From assembly GCA_017619795.1 (NCBI GenBank), contig JAFZRP010000044.1:1-48169 (forward strand): DNA of 48,169 nucleotides, written 5' to 3'. The number at the start of each line of letters is the position of its first letter. Position 1 is the first letter of the stretch. The stretch comes from Treponema sp. (GTDB lineage: Bacteria; Spirochaetota; Spirochaetia; Treponematales; Treponemataceae). Made by a program: the position numbers and the translations under genes. Under the pieces are notes generated by a model. That model was not told the origin of the DNA. It ran no database searches and was given only the letters and a program-made list of their open reading frames with translations. This document shows, piece by piece, positions 8,020-15,217 of this stretch.

Positions 8020-9960
8020 CTATTTCCTGTTCAAAGCCCAGTAATAATCATCGTGAGCAAGAAGCTTGTTTTCCTGTGCATAGTCAAAGGCAGTTTTTCC
8101 TTCTGTTGAACGGATTGAAGTTATTGCACCGGCTTCGAGCAGACAGTTCAGAATCTTTGTGGAATCTGAGTACTGTGCTGCATACATAAGAGGTGTTTTT
8201 CCGTTGTAGAAGGTGTTCAGCGGTATAGATTTGTACAAGAACTCTTCAATCTTGGCAAGCTTTGCAAAGTCTGAAGATGAATTATCTGAAAGCATAAGGA
8301 CAAATGCCTGTAAAACTTCTTTTTCTGAAACTGAATAATATGAAAGAATCTTCTTTGTAATTTCAGGGTTTCCGTTGTAGGAGGCGGCAATAATCAGCGG
8401 TGAAAGGTCATATTTGTTCTTTACCTTGATTTTTGCACCCGCATTGATAAGTGTTTCTACTATGGAAATATTTTCCTGATAGCGGATTGCGTACATAAGT
8501 GCGGTCCAACCGTCATTATCCTTAAGATTTACGTTTGCACCGGAAGCAAGCAGCGATTTCATTTCCCAGTTGTTACCGGACTGTGCAGCCTTCATAAGAA
8601 GAGTTCTTCCAAAGCTGTCTGCTTCGTCTGGATTTTCAATTTTTCTTTCAGAAATTGTCTCTTTTGGAAGCTCAAGCTTTTTCTTTGGTGCGTAGTCCTG
8701 CAGATATTCTTTTTCATACTGTGAATAGCTTGTTTTTGAATCGTTATTAAGCGGTAATTCAAAGAATGGAGTTTCATCAACAGGTTCTTCTATTTCTTCA
8801 GGTTCTTCTTCGGTTGTAACAGGCTCTGGTTCTTTTTCTGGTTCAGGCTTCTCTGTTTCTTTCTTTATATCTTGAATTACAGGCTTTTCAACTACAGGTT
8901 CTTTTTTTGTTGCTTTTGATTCTGCTTCTGCACTGAAATATTTCTTAAAGGCTTCTTCCATACCGTAAGCCGCAATATAAGCAGTAACTTCATTGTAGCT
9001 GTCTGCAAAGAACTCAAAAGGGGAGTCGGTGATGTAGGTATCATTGTTTGCAACGGCATATTTGTCTTTCTGAGGTAATTCCTTGTAGATCCAGGTAAGA
9101 ATTAACTGTTCGTTTGTTTTGAACGGACCTGTTATTTGAGTAAGCTTTTTCTTTTTTGACATAGTGCTTATAAACAGGCTGTTTTCGTCTTTTTCCATTG
9201 AATCTACATAGGTCTGAATTTCTTTAGGAAGCTTTTTGCCTTTTTTATTGAAAAGTGATTTTAACCAGGCAAGGAAACCGCCTTTTTGTGATTTTTCTTT
9301 TGTCTTTTTGTCAGCTTTCTGCTTGGAAGCTTTAGCTGTGTCTGAAGTTTCTGCTGTATCTTCGGTTTCTGTAGCTTCCGTTACTTCTTCGGTAACAGGT
9401 TCTTCTGGTTCCTGAATTACAACTTCCACTTCTGGTTCTTCTGTTTTAGTTTCTGATATTGAACTGTCTTTTTCTGACGCTTTTGATTTTTTAGGCAGCT
9501 TTGCCTCTTTTAATTGAATCCAAGGCCTTTGCTGTTCTATGTTTGTAAAACTAAGCTTAATTTTATTTGTTTCGCCAAGATTTCCAGATAAACGCAATTC
9601 AACTGAAGAATCAAAGCATCTTGCTTTTGTGACATTGTTATTCAAAACACCGGAAGCAATAACAGAATCATCTGCTAAAAACTCACATTTAATTTTGTCT
9701 GTGCTGAAGCTGCCGGTATATTTTAAGAAAACAGTGACTGTATCGCCTCGTTCAGGAATACTCTTCTTAAACTTAAGGTTAATCACACAGGAATACGCAT
9801 TTTCTGCGGAATCCTCTGTAAGATTTATATTTCTTGCGAAGCCGCTTAAATCAAGATTAAGATTTCCAGGATGAGTCATTTCTGCCGCAGCAACAAAGCC
9901 TGCTGCAAAAAGAAAAAATACCGAAATGAAAATTAAGGATTTTAGTTTTTTATTCATCAT
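8020..9960 (-). CDS. Exported ankyrin-repeat protein
   Basis: The 646-residue protein starts with a clear signal peptide (about residues 1-26, hydrophobic LIFISVFFLFAAGFVAA) and so probably acts in the periplasm or at the surface. Residues 30-155 look like a beta-rich domain. Residues 160-235 are low-complexity, rich in Glu, Thr and Lys, and end in a Lys-rich patch. A second acidic Pro/Glu-rich linker spans about 350-410. The C-terminal 200 residues carry ankyrin repeats (for example GRTLLMKAAQSGNNWEMKSL, DGWTALMYAI, KTPLMYAAQY). Two ATGs stand in tandem at the start. Function is unknown; protein binding is the usual ankyrin role. Confidence 0.85.
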   Translation of the reverse strand: MMNKKLKSLIFISVFFLFAAGFVAAAEMTHPGNLNLDLSGFARNINLTEDSAENAYSCVINLKFKKSIPERGDTVTVFLKYTGSFSTDKIKCEFLADDSVIASGVLNNNVTKARCFDSSVELRLSGNLGETNKIKLSFTNIEQQRPWIQLKEAKLPKKSKASEKDSSISETKTEEPEVEVVIQEPEEPVTEEVTEATETEDTAETSDTAKASKQKADKKTKEKSQKGGFLAWLKSLFNKKGKKLPKEIQTYVDSMEKDENSLFISTMSKKKKLTQITGPFKTNEQLILTWIYKELPQKDKYAVANNDTYITDSPFEFFADSYNEVTAYIAAYGMEEAFKKYFSAEAESKATKKEPVVEKPVIQDIKKETEKPEPEKEPEPVTTEEEPEEIEEPVDETPFFELPLNNDSKTSYSQYEKEYLQDYAPKKKLELPKETISERKIENPDEADSFGRTLLMKAAQSGNNWEMKSLLASGANVNLKDNDGWTALMYAIRYQENISIVETLINAGAKIKVKNKYDLSPLIIAASYNGNPEITKKILSYYSVSEKEVLQAFVLMLSDNSSSDFAKLAKIEEFLYKSIPLNTFYNGKTPLMYAAQYSDSTKILNCLLEAGAITSIRSTEGKTAFDYAQENKLLAHDDYYWALNRK

Positions 9961-10000
9961 TTTACTTATCCAAATATGAAAGCATTTTTCTAATTAAGTA

Positions 10001-10029
10001 TAGACGTTATTTGAAATTTAATCTATATT
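10001..10029 (+). promoter_or_regulatory. Likely promoter of the rpsF-ssb-rpsR-rplI operon
   Basis: TAGACG (10001-10006) and TATATT (10024-10029) are separated by 17 bases. The start would be near 10036, giving an unusually long leader of about 180 bases before rpsF. This pairing is the best in the gap between the divergent ankyrin gene and rpsF. Confidence 0.5.
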
Positions 10030-10215
10030 ATACGAACACCCCTTGGAAATCTGTAACAGGATTTTCCTTTGTCCATAAGGAGGAATAAAAGACTCGACTG
10101 CAATTATCGGTATTGCTGAGTTTTTTATTGTACAGTCAAATAATCGTCGATTAGAGGATTGTATTACATGTCCTCCTAAACATTGCTATATGCAATGAAA
10201 AAACAGGAGATACTT
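10030..10215 (+). promoter_or_regulatory. Structured 5' leader of rpsF with attenuator-like and ribosome-site-sequestering hairpins
   Basis: Three elements are visible. (1) 10092-10126: ACTC/GAGT and GCAAT/ATTGC stems followed by six T, like an intrinsic terminator. (2) TCCTCCT at 10171-10177 can pair with AGGAGGA at 10078-10084, or with TTAGAGGA at 10151-10158. (3) The CTCCT part can pair with the true rpsF ribosome site AGGAG (10205-10209), enclosing an inner CATTGC/GCAATG hairpin (10181-10197). Such mutually exclusive pairings suit autoregulation by S6 or S6:S18, which is known in other bacteria. The function here is inferred from base pairing only. Confidence 0.5.
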
Positions 10216-10500
10216 ATGAAAAAGTATGAGCTTATGGCTATTTTCCCACTTGATGATGAAAAGGCCAAAAAAGGTGCTGAAGACGTAAAAGGCACTCTCA
10301 CCAAATTCGGTGCGGAAATCGAAGAAGAAAAACAGTTCGGAGACCGCGATCTTACCTACGAAATCAAAAAACAGACCAGAGGACGCTTTATGATTTATAA
10401 CATTAAGCTGAATCCTGCTAAAGTTGTTGAGATTAACAAAGAGTTTAAAATCAACATGAACCTTTTGAAGTACCAGTTTGTTAAACTGGAGGACAAATAA
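10216..10500 (+). CDS. rpsF: 30S ribosomal protein S6
   Basis: This 94-residue protein begins MKKYELMAIFPLDDEKAKK and contains the S6 pattern GDRDLTYEIKKQTRGRFMIYNI, with normal length. I chose the ATG at 10216 because AGGAG lies 6 bases before it. The in-frame TTG at 10183 would add 11 residues unlike any S6 and has no ribosome site. S6 binds the central domain of 16S rRNA together with S18, which is encoded two genes downstream in this cluster. Expression is probably controlled through the long leader described separately. Confidence 0.95.
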   Translation: MKKYELMAIFPLDDEKAKKGAEDVKGTLTKFGAEIEEEKQFGDRDLTYEIKKQTRGRFMIYNIKLNPAKVVEINKEFKINMNLLKYQFVKLEDK

Positions 10501-10546
10501 TTCTAATCTGTGAATGCCACCAGTCACATTATAAAAGGAGTATGTT

Positions 10547-11026
10547 ATGACAGATACAAATCATGTTGTTCTTGTTGGTAGACTTACAAAGGATCTTGGT
10601 ACTGATGAAAGAAGCTTCGGTTATGTTGCAAACGGACAGGCCAGAGCTAATGTCAGTATAGCTGTCAACAGAAGTAAAAAGAATGGTGACCAGTGGATTG
10701 ACGAGGTTAATTATTTTGACGTTACCATCTGGGGAAAAACCGCAGAAAATCTTAAGCCTTATCTTACAAAGGGCAAACAGATTGTCGTTGACGGATATCT
10801 TAAACAGGATCGTTGGGAAAAAGACGGACAGAAGTTCAGCAAAGTTACAGTAGTAGCAACTAATGTTCAGCTTATCGGCGGTAAAGGCGACGGAACCTCT
10901 CAGGCTCCAGCCGGTGCACCACATTTCCAGCCTGCAAATAATTCGTCAAATGGTTATTCATCCGGCTATTCTGCCGATTCTTACGGCGACACAGGAATGG
11001 ATATCCCAGAAGATATTCCGTTCTAA
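10547..11026 (+). CDS. ssb: Single-stranded DNA-binding protein
   Basis: The protein has 159 residues. The OB-fold covers about residues 1-110 (NHVVLVGRLTKDLGTDE, VNYFDVTIWGKTAENL, KGKQIVVDGYLKQDRW). A Gly/Ser/Asn-rich linker follows, and it ends in the acidic tip DIPEDIPF, which recruits repair and replication partners. It lies between rpsF and rpsR, a very common bacterial order that ties it to dnaB downstream. An AAGGAG ribosome site precedes the ATG. Nothing is missing. Confidence 0.96.
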   Translation: MTDTNHVVLVGRLTKDLGTDERSFGYVANGQARANVSIAVNRSKKNGDQWIDEVNYFDVTIWGKTAENLKPYLTKGKQIVVDGYLKQDRWEKDGQKFSKVTVVATNVQLIGGKGDGTSQAPAGAPHFQPANNSSNGYSSGYSADSYGDTGMDIPEDIPF

Positions 11027-11042
11027 TATCAAGGAGATTTAA

Positions 11043-11372
11043 ATGTCTGAAGAAAATACACAGGAATTTGAGGAAAAACAGGAGCAGGAAACTGCAATGA
11101 ATGAGATCACAGTTGAGTCTGAAGGTCGTGAAGATGATCGTGACGGACGTTCTAAGTCAAAGACTTACTTCCGCAAGAAGGTATGTCGCTTCTGTGCTAA
11201 CAAAGCAAAGATTGACTACAAGGATGCAGATGCACTCCGCCGCTACATGACAGAAAGAGGTAAGATTCTTCCACGCAGAATCACTGGTACTTGTGCAAAG
11301 CATCAGCGTGAAGTTGCTAAGGCAATTAAGCGTGCAAGAGCAATCAGCCTTCTTCCATTTGTTGCTGACTAA
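11043..11372 (+). CDS. rpsR: 30S ribosomal protein S18 with N-terminal acidic extension
   Basis: The C-terminal 70 residues are a typical S18 (KVCRFCANK, then [20 protein letters not shown] and [20 protein letters not shown]). The Cys residues CxxC and GTC indicate the zinc-binding type. The N-terminal 38 or so residues are an acidic Glu/Gln-rich tail absent from most S18 proteins; the total is 109 residues against about 75 usually. AAGGAG precedes the ATG and no internal start near the core has a good ribosome site, so the tail is probably real. S18 pairs with S6 on the ribosome. Confidence 0.94.
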   Translation: MSEENTQEFEEKQEQETAMNEITVESEGREDDRDGRSKSKTYFRKKVCRFCANKAKIDYKDADALRRYMTERGKILPRRITGTCAKHQREVAKAIKRARAISLLPFVAD

Positions 11373-11393
11373 TTTTATTTAAAATATAAAGCT

Positions 11394-11499
11394 GCTTCAT
11401 ACTCCGAAGCTGCTTAATTATAGGGATGATTTATAACGCAAGCGTCATAAATCTCCGATAAAACAAACCAATGAAACGCTGCGCCACTGCTCGCGTTTC
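11394..11499 (+). promoter_or_regulatory. Tandem hairpins between rpsR and rplI
   Basis: The 149-base gap holds three inverted repeats: GCTTC/GAAGC (11394-11398/11406-11410); GATTTAT plus ACGC pairing with GCGT plus ATAAATC (11428-11453); and GAAACGC/GCGTTTC (11473-11479/11493-11499). None is followed by a strong T run, so they look more like RNA structure or mRNA-processing elements than a terminator. The rplI ribosome site AGGAG lies 11 bases past the last arm. Confidence 0.45.
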
Positions 11500-11521
11500 T
11501 TAATGACAGGAGCTAGAAAAA

Positions 11522-12130
11522 ATGAAAGTAATACTTAACGTAGACGTAAAATCACTTGGAGAAGAAGGCGATGTAAAGAACGTTGCTAACGGATATGCAC
11601 GTAACTTCCTTCTTCCTAGAAATCTTGCTGTACCATACAATGAGACAACAGTAGCTATTTTTGAAGCAAGAAAAGCAGAAATTGAAGCTAGAAAAGAGCA
11701 GAAACGAAAGGATTCTTTGAGCCTCAAAGAGAAGCTCGAAGCAGCTGTTATTGAAATTACAATGCCAGCTGGAGCTAACGGCAAGCTTTATGGAGCTGTT
11801 ACTCCACATGTAATCGGTGAAGCACTTGCTAAACTTGGTTTCGATATCGAAAGAAAGAGAATCGATCTTCAGGGTGTTGCAGTTAAATCTGTTGGTACAT
11901 TCAAAGCTGTTATTAAGCTTTATGAAACACAGGTTGCTGAAATCCACTTTGCTGTAAAGGCACAGGAAGAGGAAAAGAAAGAAGAAAAGCCTGCTAAACC
12001 AGCTAAGGGTGGCAGAAACAACAGACACGAAGCACCAAAGGCTGAAGCTTCAGTAGCTGAAGAAGCTGCTCCAGCTGAAGCACCTGCAGAAGCTCCTGCT
12101 TCTGACGCTGCTGAAGGTTCTGCAGAATAA
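11522..12130 (+). CDS. rplI: 50S ribosomal protein L9 with C-terminal extension
   Basis: Residues 1-150 are a standard L9: MKVILNVDVKSLGEEGDVKN, the rRNA-binding GYARNFLLPRNLAV, a long connecting helix, then the C-terminal domain. About 50 further residues follow, rich first in Lys/Glu and then in Ala/Pro/Glu, giving 202 residues against about 150 normally. The tail is low-complexity and likely disordered. The gene is the last before a strong terminator, so it ends the ribosomal transcript. Confidence 0.95.
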   Translation: MKVILNVDVKSLGEEGDVKNVANGYARNFLLPRNLAVPYNETTVAIFEARKAEIEARKEQKRKDSLSLKEKLEAAVIEITMPAGANGKLYGAVTPHVIGEALAKLGFDIERKRIDLQGVAVKSVGTFKAVIKLYETQVAEIHFAVKAQEEEKKEEKPAKPAKGGRNNRHEAPKAEASVAEEAAPAEAPAEAPASDAAEGSAE

Positions 12131-12157
12131 TTTTTCTTTAAGAACTGAAAAATAATC

Positions 12158-12195
12158 AAAGTCGGTGATATTTTATGATATTGCCGACTTTTTTT
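12158..12195 (+). terminator. Rho-independent terminator after rplI
   Basis: AAAGTCGG (12158-12165) pairs with CCGACTTT (12184-12191). The stem extends inward through two G-T pairs and ATAT/ATAT to about 14 bp, and a run of T follows. It lies 27 bases past the rplI stop. Confidence 0.9.
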
Positions 12196-12256
12196 TATGC
12201 CCGAAATGGTGTATAATAAACGAACAAAGAAAGTATAAAAAAAGAGGATGGGGAAA

Positions 12257-13573
12257 ATGAGTGAATTATTAGACAAGGTACCGCCGCACAGTATTGAAGC
12301 AGAACAGGCAGTTTTAGGAGCATTATTACAGGATTGGTCTGCAATGGCGGAGGTAGTTTCCCATCTGCGACCGGAAAGGTTTTATTCTTTACAAAATCAG
12401 ATAATTTACGACGCCTTGATGAAGCTGTACACAAAAAATGTACGAGGTGACACTCTTTCCTTAATAAATCAGCTTACAGAAGAAGGAAATCTTGAAAAGG
12501 CTGGTGGAGCCGCTTACATTGCTTCTTTAACAAATAAAGTAGCATCTGCCGCAAACATCGAATATTATTCAAACATCGTTAATGACCGTTCGACCAGACG
12601 AGAACTTATAAAGATTTCTTCTGAATTGAGGGCAGAGGCCTTTGAATTAAATCAGGACAGCAAGAATCTTCTTGATTCAGCAGAAAAAAAGATTTTTGCA
12701 ATTGCAGAAAAGAATGAAACAACTGTAATTCATGATGTAAAAAACATTATGATCCGAGAAATTGAAATTATTGACTCACGATACAAGAGTAAAAATCAGT
12801 TTACAGGTGTTCCTTCCGGTTTTTCTTACCTTGATTCGCTCACTTCAGGCTTCCAGAAATCTGAATTGATTATTATTGGTGCCCGACCTTCTATTGGTAA
12901 AACAGCACTTGCTCTTTCCATGATGCAGCATATTGCACTTGAACGTAAGATTCCTTGCGGCTTCTTCTCTTTGGAAATGCCTTATGAATCAATCGGTATG
13001 CGTATTCTTTCCATGGAATCTCATGTTGATATGTCCAGAATCCGTTCAGGTCTCTTAAAACGTGATGATGTTATGAAAATTCAGGATGCTGCCGGAAGAT
13101 GGTTCGAAGCTCCTTTGTATACAGTAGATACTCCAAATATGCGCCTTCTTGATTTAAGGGCTATGGCTCGACGAATGGTAGCAAATCACGGAGTAAAAAT
13201 TATTTTCATAGATTATATTGGTCTTATTACGACAGAAAATACATCTGCGCCGGTTTACGAGCAGGTTTCTGAGGTTTCAAAATCGTTAAAGGCACTTGCC
13301 CGCGAGCTTGAAATACCGATTGTTGCGTTGTGTCAGGTTGCCCGTGATGCTGAAGGTAATGAACCAAACCTTGCTCAGCTACGTGGTTCTGGTTCCATAG
13401 AGCAGGATGCCGATGTTGTAATGTTTATTCATCGAAACCGTCTTAAGGATGAAAAGACTCCTGTGCAGGAAGCAAAGATTATTCTTGCAAAACAGAGAAA
13501 CGGTGCGACTGGTGATGTAAAGATTTCGTTTATACCGGCATATTCTACGTTTGCAAATACGCAAAAGGAATAA
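12257..13573 (+). CDS. dnaB: Replicative DNA helicase DnaB
   Basis: The 438-residue DnaB has an N-terminal domain starting PPHSIEAEQAVLGALL, a linker region, and a RecA-type ATPase with Walker A GARPSIGKTALAL at about 208-220. Other family motifs are FFSLEM, a Walker-B-like IIFIDYIGLI, and QLRGSGSIEQDADVV near the C-terminus. It unwinds DNA at the replication fork. I prefer the ATG at 12257, 9 bases after AGAGG; the in-frame ATG at 12248 overlaps the ribosome site and would add three residues. No intein is seen. It follows the rplI terminator, so it needs its own promoter; I could not place one with confidence. Confidence 0.95.
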   Translation: MSELLDKVPPHSIEAEQAVLGALLQDWSAMAEVVSHLRPERFYSLQNQIIYDALMKLYTKNVRGDTLSLINQLTEEGNLEKAGGAAYIASLTNKVASAANIEYYSNIVNDRSTRRELIKISSELRAEAFELNQDSKNLLDSAEKKIFAIAEKNETTVIHDVKNIMIREIEIIDSRYKSKNQFTGVPSGFSYLDSLTSGFQKSELIIIGARPSIGKTALALSMMQHIALERKIPCGFFSLEMPYESIGMRILSMESHVDMSRIRSGLLKRDDVMKIQDAAGRWFEAPLYTVDTPNMRLLDLRAMARRMVANHGVKIIFIDYIGLITTENTSAPVYEQVSEVSKSLKALARELEIPIVALCQVARDAEGNEPNLAQLRGSGSIEQDADVVMFIHRNRLKDEKTPVQEAKIILAKQRNGATGDVKISFIPAYSTFANTQKE

Positions 13574-13580
13574 GCATAAA

Positions 13581-13614
13581 AAAAAACTGCTAGAACTTAA
13601 TCTAGCAGTTTTTT
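13581..13614. terminator. Bidirectional terminator between convergent dnaB and p83/100 genes
   Basis: A 13-bp stem pairs AAAAAACTGCTAG with CTAGCAGTTTTTT, with an 8-base loop. A runs on one side and T runs on the other make it suitable for both converging transcripts. Confidence 0.9.
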
Positions 13615-13619
13615 TTTAT

Positions 13620-15149
13620 TTATTTGGCATTATCGTTTACGGATTTCTTTTCCTTGGTGATGGAAGTCAAATCCTGTTTTGAAAGGAGTCGGAGCTGACC
13701 GTTTTTAGCGGTAACTACGATTCCGGAGTCGGTGATTGTGATTGGTGTAGAGCTCATTACAGATACAGGTGACTTCAACAGAAGAGAAAGCTCTGCATTG
13801 TATTTTCCAACAACCCAATTATTTCCATCCTGAATAACGCAGTAGAATACGTCGCCGTCCTGTACTAGAACAGAATCCTCAGAAAGAACTTCGTTGCTTT
13901 CGCTTACGATTTCCATGTTGTTGTCATCAATAAGTACAAGCTTAATAGTTCCGTTTCCTACATTTTCGCCGGCAACAGCCATATACTGTTTTCCAGTCTT
14001 ATAAATTGTTCTGTTTCTGATTTCAGATACAGGAGATTTCTTGATGATTTCACCATCAGCTACATTGAACTTTACAAGGCGAGAAAGCATCTGGCTTTCA
14101 TCACTGAGGATAATACCGTATTCAGAACCCATCTTAGCAAGTTCTGCTTCTCTGTCCTGAACGTCCTTCTGATCCTTAGCTATTTCCTTTCGTTCTTCCT
14201 GAGCCTCTTCCTGCTTCTTTTCAGCAAACTCTTTCTTCTCTTTAGCTTCTTCTTCGGCTTCTTCTACAACCTTTTCCTGTTCTTCTACTTCCTTCTGTTT
14301 TTCTTCAGCCTTTTTCTTGTTGTCTTTAGTTGGTTCTTCTTCGGCTTTCTTCTTAGCATCGTCAGCTTCTTTTTTCTTTTCATCAAGCTTTTTCTTTTCG
14401 TTTTCAGCTTTCTTTTCAGCTTTCTTTGCTTTATCAGAAGCGTCGTCAGCCTCTCTTTCCTTTAAGTCAACAAGGTCTTTTCGTTTATCAACGTTCTTGT
14501 CATCATCATCCTGCATAGAATCAACAACCTTTTCGTCGCTTATAACAGAAGTATCTACAGTTGAAAGACCACCGTTTACATCATACAAAGGAATAACAAT
14601 TTCTGACTTTCCAGGCCACTCCTTGTAAGTAGTAGAAAGACCACAGTTGTTTTTAGAAAGATTTTTCATAACAACATTTTTGTATTTAGACTGGAAAACA
14701 TCATATTTTCCACGGTAAACAGCATTATAAACAGTAATAAATACTGCAAGTGTGTCAGCATCTCTTTCTGAATATGAATAAGCAGAGGTAAGATAAGCAC
14801 TAATAATTCGTCTTAAGTTTGTAATATGGTCTACAGAGGCGTTTTTACCAATAAAGAGGATATCGGCATCCAACTTTCCTTTTTCATTGGCATCTACTGC
14901 GTGAACAACATAGTATTTGTCTTTGTTACCAACAGTCGAAGCCTGTTCGGGAACAATCTTTTTTCCCATATCTGAACCGATTGCTTTAATTGCACTGATT
15001 GAATCAATTACCTTGTGAGGTCCAGTATAGTTGATAAACTCAATAGTTTCTGTACCGGAGGTTTTAAGCTCAGGCTCGTCAACTTCCAATGCAAAAATGA
15101 CTGCTGATAAGCAGAGGAAAACAAAAGATAAAGACAATATTTTTTTCAT
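13620..15149 (-). CDS. p83/100 family spirochaete antigen
   Basis: This 509-residue exported protein has a signal peptide of about 20 residues (LSLSFVFLCLSAVIFA). Residues 25-200 form the conserved N-terminal domain, with IEFINYTGPHKVIDSI near the start. Residues about 215-340 are an extremely charged Lys/Glu coiled coil. A C-terminal beta-rich domain follows (340-500). This layout is that of the p83/100 antigens of Borrelia and Treponema. The function is not known; a cell-envelope or periplasmic location is expected. It has its own promoter, a GAGG ribosome site, and is separated from the next gene upstream. Confidence 0.85.
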   Translation of the reverse strand: MKKILSLSFVFLCLSAVIFALEVDEPELKTSGTETIEFINYTGPHKVIDSISAIKAIGSDMGKKIVPEQASTVGNKDKYYVVHAVDANEKGKLDADILFIGKNASVDHITNLRRIISAYLTSAYSYSERDADTLAVFITVYNAVYRGKYDVFQSKYKNVVMKNLSKNNCGLSTTYKEWPGKSEIVIPLYDVNGGLSTVDTSVISDEKVVDSMQDDDDKNVDKRKDLVDLKEREADDASDKAKKAEKKAENEKKKLDEKKKEADDAKKKAEEEPTKDNKKKAEEKQKEVEEQEKVVEEAEEEAKEKKEFAEKKQEEAQEERKEIAKDQKDVQDREAELAKMGSEYGIILSDESQMLSRLVKFNVADGEIIKKSPVSEIRNRTIYKTGKQYMAVAGENVGNGTIKLVLIDDNNMEIVSESNEVLSEDSVLVQDGDVFYCVIQDGNNWVVGKYNAELSLLLKSPVSVMSSTPITITDSGIVVTAKNGQLRLLSKQDLTSITKEKKSVNDNAK

Positions 15150-15182
15150 AAATAGCCTCGTAAGTAAGTTGAAATTAATTAT

Positions 15183-15210
15183 ATTATAATGACATTTTAT
15201 TATAACACAA
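15183..15210 (-). promoter_or_regulatory. Promoter of the p83/100 gene
   Basis: On the minus strand TTGTGT (15205-15210) and TATAAT (15183-15188) are spaced 16 bases apart. The leader would be about 26 bases and includes the GAGG ribosome site. Confidence 0.6.
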
Positions 15211-15217
15211 CAATTTA

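Noticed and set aside
10036..10126. Possible independent small RNA ending at the T run
   Set aside because: It fits a leader attenuator as well; no match to known small RNAs (4.5S, 6S, tmRNA) could be seen, so it was kept only as part of the rpsF leader.
10183..10215. Earlier in-frame start for rpsF
   Set aside because: It would use TTG inside the leader hairpin, adds residues not seen in S6, and has no ribosome site; the ATG at 10216 has AGGAG.
11920..12276. Minus-strand frame across the L9 tail and dnaB start
   Set aside because: It is an Ala/Ser-rich shadow of the L9 tail and crosses a strong terminator.
14200..14480. Apparent short tandem repeats (possible CRISPR or repeat array)
   Set aside because: They are irregular Lys/Glu codon runs in a coiled coil, with no constant repeat and spacer lengths.
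14317..14628. Plus-strand frame rich in Ser and Phe
   Set aside because: It is the antisense reading of the Lys/Glu coiled coil of the p83/100 gene.
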